DNA of 64,000 nucleotides from Neorickettsia sennetsu str. Miyayama (GTDB taxonomy: Bacteria; Pseudomonadota; Alphaproteobacteria; Rickettsiales; Anaplasmataceae). Below, one piece after another: positions 51,620 through 60,607 of the stretch. A model generated the notes under the pieces. That model had not been told where the DNA came from, made no database searches, and saw only the letters and a list, made by a program, of their open reading frames with translations. The stretch spans positions 620,001-684,000 of the forward strand of contig NC_007798.1 in assembly GCF_000013165.1 (NCBI RefSeq), written 5' to 3'. The position numbers were made by a program, and so were the translations under genes. Every line of letters starts with the position of its first letter. Position 1 is the stretch's first letter.

Positions 51620-51657
51620 ATATTACAGTACTAAGAAGTACCTGAGAAATGGTACTT
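51620..51657 (-). promoter_or_regulatory. Promoter of the minus-strand RNA embedded in an inverted repeat
   Basis: On the minus strand a TTCTCA -35 box (51643-51648) stands 17 bases from a TAATAT -10 box (51620-51625), so the RNA would begin near 51613. The -35 sits in the loop of a perfect 7-base inverted repeat, AAGTACC/GGTACTT (51636-51642 and 51651-51657), and the spacer contains AGTACT (51627-51632). The arrangement looks like an operator. A second AAGTACC..GGTAC copy is at 51777-51790. Confidence 0.5.
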
Positions 51658-52043
51658 TCTTCACATATTTTCAAAATTTACTGCTGCAGAACTACCCCAA
51701 ATTTAAATTCATCAAATGAAGTGCACACTTCTCCCAATACATAACGACCATATGTGCAAAATTTTTCTATTCAAAGAAGTACCCAGGTACATCAAGACAT
51801 AGGCAACCTACTATAGCAAGATAGTATTAAATACGGATTTCTCAACTTTTGCTTCCACTGGTTCAGCATTTAAGTTAAGTAATATGGGATTTGTTAATAG
51901 TAAAAGAGTGTATGGTTAATAAATATACTTTCAAAGTGTTCTGTAATACTAGAAAAGAGTCAACTTTATTGTTCTACCGGATATCTTTTAGAACTCCATA
52001 AAACCATACCCTACAAATGGATTGCTAACCGGAGATTCAGACA
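51658..52043. other. Remainder of the clpX-52044 spacer
   Basis: These 386 bases hold no open frame. They carry a second GTAC palindrome (51777-51790) and an AT-rich stretch before 52044. No terminator for the plus strand was identified. It may be regulatory for the RNA or for the next gene. Confidence 0.3.
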
Positions 52044-52343
52044 ATGACCGACGAATTCTTTCTACGGAAAATAATTGAGACAAATAGAAACAATGCAGAG
52101 AGAGCATTATGGCGGGCTGTAATACTTCAGGCCTTCATGGATTCCCTAACAGAAAGCAAGCGCACTGAGGATCGCCTAGCAAGAATTTCAGCACGCGGAT
52201 GGCTTTTAGGAATGTGCCATGACTTTAGGATAGTGTGCGCACTCGCAGGATATGACCCATATTACGTAAGGAGAAGAGCTCAAAAATTTATGAATGAGAA
52301 AAAACAACTGAATCAGCTCCTCAGGAAAATAAAGGACTCATGA
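52044..52343 (+). CDS. Small conserved-looking hypothetical protein
   Basis: The 99-residue protein has a strong start (CGGAGA seven or so bases before ATG) and a basic, helical composition. A helical run ERALWRAVILQAFMDSL is followed by ARGWLLGMCHDFRIVCALAGYDP-YYVRRRAQKF. The WL-x-DF-xx-VC-x-LAGxDPxxVR pattern recalls small Rickettsiales or phage-related proteins, but I cannot name the family. No signal or membrane segment. The last six bases overlap the 3' end of glyS, which is convergent. Confidence 0.7.
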   Translation: MTDEFFLRKIIETNRNNAERALWRAVILQAFMDSLTESKRTEDRLARISARGWLLGMCHDFRIVCALAGYDPYYVRRRAQKFMNEKKQLNQLLRKIKDS

Positions 52344-54428
52344 AAAGTTCCTGGACAGGACATCAAAATTACATAATTCATTTAAAGTTTCACTTATTGA
52401 GAGTAACAACCCAATACGATTCTTCTTAAGTTCAGGATCTTCAACATTAACAAGCACACTATCCATAAAAACCGTGATTGGCTTTAAAAGATCAGCACAC
52501 CGTGAAAATGCCATTTCAAAATTCCGCTCCTTTATGGCATTACAAAAAAGTGATTGAAAACCCTCAAACTCTTGTACCAGACTCACCTCTTCTGGTAGAA
52601 CGAGTACTTTTTTACTAAACTTTGCTTTAGCAGAACCAGAAAAGCCCTTAAGGATACCCATCATCCTCTTATGAAGCCGCATGAATTCAGCACCCTCGGC
52701 TTGCTTGAGCCATTCAGAAATAGCAATACACTTCTCCGTTAGCACCAGAGGACGCGTAACTCCGCTACTAACCGAAGCAAAAACTGCTTGGCTCACACCA
52801 CTTTTAAATAGCAGCGCCTTTAGACGCTCGGAAAAGAAACTTAATGTGAAATTCACAACATCATCTTTCCGTTGCTTCTCTTCATCAGAGCTAGCACCAA
52901 TCTTTTTGATAAGAGAAAAAAATAAAGACGAGGGATACAAATCAATCGCTTTCATTAAGAAGACCTGGAGTGGAACATCCAGTTTATTTTCTATGATGAT
53001 ACGCAACACACCAATAGCTGCGCGCCTTATACCAAGCGGATCACGAGTGGAAGTAACTTTCTCTTTTACGCTGATCAAGCCAACTAAAGTATCTATTTTA
53101 TCAGCTAGTGCAAGCGTCACTGTGACGGGAGCAGTCGGGCAAATATCTGCCGCATCAACAGGCAAATAATGATCCCTAACTGCATCAATAATTTCAACAT
53201 CTGTCTCACCACACAGGCTTAAGCAGTGAGAGCCCATAAAACCAGCCAGCTTGGGAAAATCACGGACAAACGTTGTCAATAAATCCAGCTTAGCAAGTTT
53301 AGCAGCTTCTTCCACTTTTATAATGGAAGCGTTTGGCACCCAAAACGCAATAAACTTTGCCAATGCCCTAACACGCTGTACTTTCTCACTAAAGCTACCC
53401 AATTTCTTGTGAAAAATCAGCTGTTTTAGTTTTGGACTTAGTTCGCGCAAGGGATTTTTAGAATCAATCAGAACCATTGACGCTGCATCAGCTAATCTTG
53501 CTGTAATCACGCGCTCATATCCCCTAATTGGTGCATCGCCAGCAATCGAACTAACAAACACAAATTTATTCAGGAGCTTACCATTCTTTGACACCGGAAA
53601 AACTTTCTGGTGAGAAACAATAACTGTTTCTATTATGCGTTCATGGAGCTCCAGAAATGACTGCGGGAACGATCCCAGGAGCACATTAGGCGATTCGGTA
53701 ATTCCAACAACCTCATTCAATAACTCCTCCGTCACGCAAACAGAAAATCCATGCTCAGCCTCTAGCTGAGATATTTGCTCTTTTATAAGGTTCTCCCTTT
53801 CAATCTGGGACAGAATAACACCCCCTTTCATCAAAATGGATTGATATTCCTCAGCAGATGTGATTTTGATTTTTTGCAAGGCAGGATCAACATAAGGACC
53901 CACTGTTATCGCTCCCGCAGTATAATGATGGAACTGCACGGGAATGATGGATTTTCCAAGCATACAAACAATGCTTTTTATGGGCCTGATCCAGTTCAGA
54001 GAATAATTCCCCCATCGCATTGACCTAGGCCATGAAAAACTCCTGAGTATAGCCTCGGTCCGTTGTCTCATAATGTCATCTATGTGGAGCACTTTTCCTG
54101 CAACTGGAGCAAAATAATATTCTTTATTTCCAATACTCTTGAGATATAAATCCGCAGTACTAGCACCCATTGAAGTGGCGAACCTCTCCACAACAGAAAG
54201 ATCTGAACCAACACTTGGACCCTTTTTATCAACTTTTTGATTTACGAGATCGCTTTTTACATCATCTATGAGTACTGCTATCCTCCTGCAACTAGTAAAG
54301 ACTTCTATCTTTCCAACACTTAGGTCCTTAGTGGCAGATGAAAAAAGGTCAAAAAAACTTTTCTGCGCATAACTTTGCAGAGCGACAGGCATTTCTTCAG
54401 ACAAAATTTCTAGAAGAAACTTATGCAT
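52338..54428 (-). CDS. glyS: Glycyl-tRNA synthetase beta subunit
   Basis: GlyS is the tRNA-binding subunit of the two-part glycyl-tRNA synthetase. The family start LLEILSEEMPVALQS is present, and the middle has VGITESPNVLLGSFPQSFLELHERII, the conserved LADKIDTLVG and the TSTRDPLGIRRAAIGVLRII segment. At 696 residues the length is normal. Its start overlaps the end of glyQ by 8 bases, so the two subunits are co-translated in balance. Confidence 0.95.
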   Translation of the reverse strand: MHKFLLEILSEEMPVALQSYAQKSFFDLFSSATKDLSVGKIEVFTSCRRIAVLIDDVKSDLVNQKVDKKGPSVGSDLSVVERFATSMGASTADLYLKSIGNKEYYFAPVAGKVLHIDDIMRQRTEAILRSFSWPRSMRWGNYSLNWIRPIKSIVCMLGKSIIPVQFHHYTAGAITVGPYVDPALQKIKITSAEEYQSILMKGGVILSQIERENLIKEQISQLEAEHGFSVCVTEELLNEVVGITESPNVLLGSFPQSFLELHERIIETVIVSHQKVFPVSKNGKLLNKFVFVSSIAGDAPIRGYERVITARLADAASMVLIDSKNPLRELSPKLKQLIFHKKLGSFSEKVQRVRALAKFIAFWVPNASIIKVEEAAKLAKLDLLTTFVRDFPKLAGFMGSHCLSLCGETDVEIIDAVRDHYLPVDAADICPTAPVTVTLALADKIDTLVGLISVKEKVTSTRDPLGIRRAAIGVLRIIIENKLDVPLQVFLMKAIDLYPSSLFFSLIKKIGASSDEEKQRKDDVVNFTLSFFSERLKALLFKSGVSQAVFASVSSGVTRPLVLTEKCIAISEWLKQAEGAEFMRLHKRMMGILKGFSGSAKAKFSKKVLVLPEEVSLVQEFEGFQSLFCNAIKERNFEMAFSRCADLLKPITVFMDSVLVNVEDPELKKNRIGLLLSISETLNELCNFDVLSRNFS

Positions 54429-55284
54429 AAGACCCCTCCTGCTCTATAAAAAGCTCACAACATTGCTTCACCAAGCCCCTGATGTCCAAGATGTACTTAG
54501 CTCGTTCACTGACGCTTATGAAACCCCTAGAATCGATAAGATTCAATATATGGCTTGTCTTAATGCAATGGTCATATGCAGCAAGTGGCAATTTTCTCTC
54601 TATAAAAATTTTTGCTTGGGCAACATTATCGTTGAATTGACTCAATAGGAGCTCATAGTCATAGGATTCTAGGGATGCAATAGAAAATTGACGCTCATTC
54701 TCGCCATAGACTTGCATATACTTTACAGTATCTTTGGAATAAAATAGGCTTCCTACGTTGTCAACATCTTGCATATACATTGCAATCCTCTCCAAACCGT
54801 AGGCCAGTTCTCCAGGGATACTACTCAGTGCAATCCCACCGACTTGCTGCATGTATGTAAACTGCGAAATTTCCATTCCATCACACCAGACTTCCCAACC
54901 CATACCCCATGCACCTACACTTGGATTTTCCCAATCATCTTCAACGAAACGTATGTCATGATTACGTATGTCGATTCCGACGTGTTTTAGGCTATCTAGA
55001 TAAAGGTCCTGTAAATTATCTGGGGAAGGTTTTATAAGCACCTGGTACTGGTGGTGTTGATATAATCTATTCGGGTTCTTTCCATATCTCCCATCGGCCG
55101 GACGTATTACGGGTTGAACATAAGCAATTTTTACATCCTTAGCTGAAATAGAAGAAAAGATTGTTGCAGGATGCAGAGTCGCAGCACCCAGCTCACTCGT
55201 ATAGGGAAGCAAGACAGAACAACCATATCCGCTCCAGTACTCTTCCAATTTTTTTATAAGACTGCAGAAACTACTTATGGACAT
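54421..55284 (-). CDS. glyQ: Glycyl-tRNA synthetase alpha subunit
   Basis: GlyQ carries the catalytic site for glycyl-adenylate. It shows RPADGRYGKNPNRLYQHHQYQVLIKPSP, HDIRFVEDDWENPSVGAWGMGWEVW and the MEISQFTYMQQVGG motif. The frame opens at 55338, but the ATG at 55284 begins at the point where the conserved N-terminal helix starts, so it is chosen. The protein is about 287 residues. It is translated just ahead of glyS. Confidence 0.94.
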   Translation of the reverse strand: MSISSFCSLIKKLEEYWSGYGCSVLLPYTSELGAATLHPATIFSSISAKDVKIAYVQPVIRPADGRYGKNPNRLYQHHQYQVLIKPSPDNLQDLYLDSLKHVGIDIRNHDIRFVEDDWENPSVGAWGMGWEVWCDGMEISQFTYMQQVGGIALSSIPGELAYGLERIAMYMQDVDNVGSLFYSKDTVKYMQVYGENERQFSIASLESYDYELLLSQFNDNVAQAKIFIERKLPLAAYDHCIKTSHILNLIDSRGFISVSERAKYILDIRGLVKQCCELFIEQEGSYA

Positions 55285-55373
55285 CACAAGCCCAAGTACC
55301 AAGAGATCAGTATAAACCAAAGGTAAGGAGACATTCAATTATCTTACTTTTGGAAATCGACAGTGGATGATCT

Positions 55374-56567
55374 TCATCTAAGCGCTTTAAATGCCTTCAC
55401 TATACGCATACAAGCTTGCTCTAGCAGATCCATTGACAAAGCATAAGAAATCCTAAAATACCCTGGTACTCCAAACTCTTCCCCAGGCACAACCGCAACA
55501 GCGTGCTCCTCAAGAAGATAGTCTGCAACATCGGAATCCGTTTTCACTTCGAAGCCACTGGGACTTTTCTTCCCGAAGAAGGCAGAACAAGAGAGAAAGA
55601 GGTAAAACCCACCATCTGGCTTATAACAACACAACTCAGGCAACATAGAAAGCACTTCGACAGCCTTGTTTCTCTTCCTTGCAAAGACAGCAAGCCTTTC
55701 AGAAAGAACATCTGCTCCTGAACGCAGGGCCCCTAAAGCAGCAGCCTGAGCTATTGTACATACACCAAACGTACTGTGCTCCTGTAATCTACACACCAGA
55801 GAAATGACTGCTTTATTTGGAATAGCTGCATAACCTACTCGCCAACCGGTCATAGCATAACACTTAGAAACACCGTTTACTAAAATTATGCGCTCCCCCA
55901 ATTCTGGTGCAACATTCGCGATATTGAGAAAGCTAGACTCCGCATAAGTGATATGCTCGTATATGTCATCGGATATGATATGGACCTGCGGATGCGCTCT
56001 CAAGGCACTAGCCAAATCCCTGAGTTCACTTTCTTCATAACACACTCCGGATGGATTATTAGGAGAGTTAATCAGTATTGCTTTGGTTTTTGTGTTAAGT
56101 GCCTCCCGTATTGCCGTAATATCTATCCTAAACTTTTTTGTACTTGGCACGACAACAGGCTTACCTGAAAAGATACGCACTATTTCACAATAAGAGACCC
56201 AATAAGGAGCAATAAGCACTACCTCATCCTCTGGATTAAGAATCGCACCAAGAACGTTATACAACACTTGCTTTGCTCCATTACCCACAACAATCTCGTG
56301 CGGTGAATAATGCAATGCATTATCGCGGACAAACTTCGCAGCGATCTCCTCGCGAAGCACCATTGTTCCAGCAACAGGAGAGTAATTATCATCACAATCT
56401 TTTATGGCCTGTATGGCCATCTCCTGACCTAGGAAAGGTGTAGAAAAGTCAGGCTCCCCTATACACAAGGATATTACATCTTTTCCACGCGCCCTCAACT
56501 CACATACCCTACGTGTAGCTGCAGCCGTCGCAGAAGGTTTAATACTCTCAATCTTTTTTGACAACAT
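55374..56567 (-). CDS. aspC: Aspartate aminotransferase, class I
   Basis: This PLP enzyme exchanges the amino group of aspartate with 2-oxoglutarate. The N-terminal SLCIGEPDFSTP, the NSPNNPSGVCY motif, and the PLP lysine in NGVSKCYAMTGWRVGYA (about residue 236) are all present. The 397-residue length is normal. A 6-base inverted repeat (AGCCCG/CGGGCT at about 56589-56618) lies just upstream of its start. Confidence 0.92.
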   Translation of the reverse strand: MLSKKIESIKPSATAAATRRVCELRARGKDVISLCIGEPDFSTPFLGQEMAIQAIKDCDDNYSPVAGTMVLREEIAAKFVRDNALHYSPHEIVVGNGAKQVLYNVLGAILNPEDEVVLIAPYWVSYCEIVRIFSGKPVVVPSTKKFRIDITAIREALNTKTKAILINSPNNPSGVCYEESELRDLASALRAHPQVHIISDDIYEHITYAESSFLNIANVAPELGERIILVNGVSKCYAMTGWRVGYAAIPNKAVISLVCRLQEHSTFGVCTIAQAAALGALRSGADVLSERLAVFARKRNKAVEVLSMLPELCCYKPDGGFYLFLSCSAFFGKKSPSGFEVKTDSDVADYLLEEHAVAVVPGEEFGVPGYFRISYALSMDLLEQACMRIVKAFKALR

Positions 56568-56857
56568 AAATCAAAATTCAATCAAACAAGCCCGCTCCTT
56601 CCACAAAACACGGGCTCCTAAGTCCCTTGTCATGTTTGACAGCACACGAAGTAAGCAACAATAACAAGCATATGGATAAGACTCGCATTATACAGCATCC
56701 CAAAAACAGCTCAATTCTAAGTCAGCAGAACTGATCTTTCAATAATGTAAATGAAAAATATGCTTTGGCTCTTTCAGGTAACATTGATCGAAATTCTAGT
56801 CCATGTAACTATTTTGTGATATCCTTTCAGGCCGTTCGGACGTGTGAAAGATACAAT

Positions 56858-57313
56858 ATGATTAATAAAGTTATTTTGGTCGGCAACCTTGGTAAAGATC
56901 CAGAGGTACGTACCATGTCGAATGCAAAGCAGGTGGCCACTTTTTCATTAGCAACAACGGAAAATTGGAACGACAAAAATACGGGAGAGCGTGTTTCAAA
57001 AACTGAGTGGCATCAAGTGGTTGTATTCAACGAGCCTTTAATCAAGGTGATAAGTAACTACGTAAATAAAGGCACTCGGTTGTATATCGAAGGTTCACTC
57101 CAAACAAGAAAATGGACTGATAACAATGGCATTGAGAGATACACAACCGAAGTGGTGCTAAACCCATTCAATTCAGTTTTAAAGATACTCAGCCCGCAGG
57201 GGAGCAGTGAAACCCATTATTCCGGAGCTCCGTCCAACAACACAAGAGCTGATTTAGGAACACCAACGAATCATGTTAATGACACCTTAGATGACGACGA
57301 TATACCTTTTTGA
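56858..57313 (+). CDS. ssb: Single-stranded DNA-binding protein
   Basis: SSB coats single-stranded DNA during replication and repair. The OB-fold begins [17 protein letters not shown], includes WHQVVVF, and the protein ends in the acidic tail DDDDIPF, which recruits partners. The upstream frame from 56765 adds 31 unrelated residues, so the ATG at 56858 is preferred. It has 151 residues. Confidence 0.95.
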   Translation: MINKVILVGNLGKDPEVRTMSNAKQVATFSLATTENWNDKNTGERVSKTEWHQVVVFNEPLIKVISNYVNKGTRLYIEGSLQTRKWTDNNGIERYTTEVVLNPFNSVLKILSPQGSSETHYSGAPSNNTRADLGTPTNHVNDTLDDDDIPF

Positions 57314-57453
57314 TTGAGAGCCATTTTCATGAGGTGCTCCCTTTTTCGGCTTAAGATTCGGTTGCTAGAACTTTGCGCACGGGCTCATGTGTTGCCCATC
57401 CGAAGTGTGAAACAGCGAAAACTGTTTTAACGCGCATCCCTGTCCGACATGCA

Positions 57454-58044
57454 TCAGTTGTACCCTTCCATTTTTTCAATTAGTCTTGCCTTAATCCTTG
57501 CGAGTACAACAATGTTTTTTATTCTCTTTCTTAGAAAGTCTCTACTTTTTTCGAAGCCATCTGAATAATCGTCAGCAAACTTAGCCATAAAAAGGGAATT
57601 TAAGGCCATTAGTGTCGCTCTTTTACTGTAAAAAGAGAAACCTGTGGCAATATCACCAATAGCATGCCACAGAGAATCAGATAAAGAAAACGAGCATCGC
57701 AGTGACCCGATAGAGTTTCCAGGTTTGAGCACGAAACAAAACTTTGCTTTGATGAACTGTCTGTAGTGTTTAAATTCCGAGTACACGAGCGCCCTATTCC
57801 ACAGAACAGATTCTATCTTTTGCGAAACCCCTCCAACTGTGTAGTCCGAACAAAGCAACGCCTTTTCCGTGACATAATCTTCAAAACACTCGAGGAACGT
57901 TAAAATATTCTCGTTGTAGCGATACAGGAAATCCTCAGTTTGCGTCTCCTTTGCTGCAAACAACAACGCTGAATAATTCAACCCCATGAAATGGACAACT
58001 TCAACAAATTTAGTTGCCAACTTTACAAAGCTATCATCTTTCAC
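57454..58044 (-). CDS. COQ9-family protein
   Basis: The 196-residue protein ends with the COQ9 pattern: a Trp-x(2)-Gly-Asp helix (WHAIGDIATGFSFYSKRATLMALNSLFMAKF), then a FLRKRI motif and a further helix. In mitochondria and some alphaproteobacteria, COQ9 is a lipid-binding partner of the ubiquinone biosynthesis complex. The match here is by motif, and the first half is less conserved. It is the last gene of the run atpD-atpC-fsa-coq9-like. Confidence 0.7.
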   Translation of the reverse strand: MKDDSFVKLATKFVEVVHFMGLNYSALLFAAKETQTEDFLYRYNENILTFLECFEDYVTEKALLCSDYTVGGVSQKIESVLWNRALVYSEFKHYRQFIKAKFCFVLKPGNSIGSLRCSFSLSDSLWHAIGDIATGFSFYSKRATLMALNSLFMAKFADDYSDGFEKSRDFLRKRIKNIVVLARIKARLIEKMEGYN

Positions 58045-58059
58045 GAGTAGCAGAAGAAC

Positions 58060-58704
58060 TTACTTATCACATTTAGCCTCTTTATAGTCTCTCATAAAAA
58101 TCTCCAGACCCCTATCAGTGAGTGGATGCTCAAACATTTGTTTCAGGATTTTCACCGGCACGGTTACCACGTGCGCCCCAAGTTTCAAAGACGTGAGTAC
58201 ATGTTCTACACTTCTGATAGAGGCAGCAAGTATCTTCGTTTCATACCTATCCTCATACAGCTGGGCAATTTCATCTATCAGTAGTACACCCTGATGACCA
58301 ATATCATCAAGGCGTCCAATAAAAGGTGAAACAAAATCAGCACCTACGCTAGCAGCAAGGACCGCCTGAGCAGCAGAAAAACAAAGGGTAATATTTACTA
58401 TACACCCGTGTGCCTTTAGTTTGGAAGCAGCTCTTATACCATCCTCAGTACATGGAAGTTTGACAACAACATTTTTTGCAATACCAGACAAGTGTAAACC
58501 TTCATCTACCATTTCAGACGAGGTGAGAGACACAACTTCAGCACTCACAGGACCACTTACAATACTACAAATTTCGCTAATTACATCCTCATGTCCGCGC
58601 CCCGACTTACTAATAAGGGTTGGATTAGTCGTCACACCACTCACCAGACCCAGCTCCACAGCTGACCTTATCTCTTCTAAATTTGCTGAATCAATAAAGA
58701 ACAT
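58060..58704 (-). CDS. fsa: Transaldolase / fructose-6-phosphate aldolase of the small type
   Basis: The TIM-barrel opens MFFIDSANLEEIRSAVELGLVSGVTTNPTLI. The Schiff-base lysine is in VVVKLPCTEDGI, and IGRLDDIG and VVTVPVKILKQMF complete the barrel. At 214 residues it is the small bacterial type (TalC/FSA/transaldolase family 3). In this context it most likely supports the non-oxidative pentose phosphate pathway with transketolase. It abuts atpC by three bases. Confidence 0.9.
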   Translation of the reverse strand: MFFIDSANLEEIRSAVELGLVSGVTTNPTLISKSGRGHEDVISEICSIVSGPVSAEVVSLTSSEMVDEGLHLSGIAKNVVVKLPCTEDGIRAASKLKAHGCIVNITLCFSAAQAVLAASVGADFVSPFIGRLDDIGHQGVLLIDEIAQLYEDRYETKILAASIRSVEHVLTSLKLGAHVVTVPVKILKQMFEHPLTDRGLEIFMRDYKEAKCDK

Positions 58705-58707
58705 ACA

Positions 58708-59043
58708 TCAGGCCTCCATTTGCTTAATTACACGAGCAACTACTTCAGCATCGTGGTAACGTTTTAAAAATTCTTCGTCCACCAGCTCGATATCCAGTAT
58801 AGTCTCGGCTGTTAGCACATATGTTTTATCTTGGATCCTTAGAACTGCACCCTCTACAAAAAATTTCTTCTTTATCCCATCAGCAAGAACCAGAAAGATA
58901 AGTCCATTTTTCAATGCAAAAACAGACGGTTCGTGTCCTGCAAGAACAACGAATCTCCCACTATCTGTATCACCCCCTAAACTCACGACGTGTAACTTTC
59001 TGCACTCAAGAGGAGTAAAAATACCAAGCTCAAAAGTGGACAT
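58708..59043 (-). CDS. atpC: ATP synthase epsilon subunit
   Basis: The 111-residue protein follows atpD at once and has the epsilon beta-sandwich pattern (FELGIFTPLECRKLHVVSLGGDTDSGRFVVLAGHEP, then FFVEGAVLRIQDKTYVL). It couples rotor and catalytic head. The C-terminal helical part is short, as in some alphaproteobacteria. Confidence 0.85.
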   Translation of the reverse strand: MSTFELGIFTPLECRKLHVVSLGGDTDSGRFVVLAGHEPSVFALKNGLIFLVLADGIKKKFFVEGAVLRIQDKTYVLTAETILDIELVDEEFLKRYHDAEVVARVIKQMEA

Positions 59044-60480
<1,437 letters not shown>

Positions 60481-60607
60481 TCAGAGATCACTCAGGATCA
60501 CATTGTAAAGTATACACAAACTTTTTCAAATCCCTGTGACACACAGCAACTTTGCACAAAATCCAACAGACCAGACAAAAACAGTCATTCGAAAAGCACA
60601 AGCTCCT

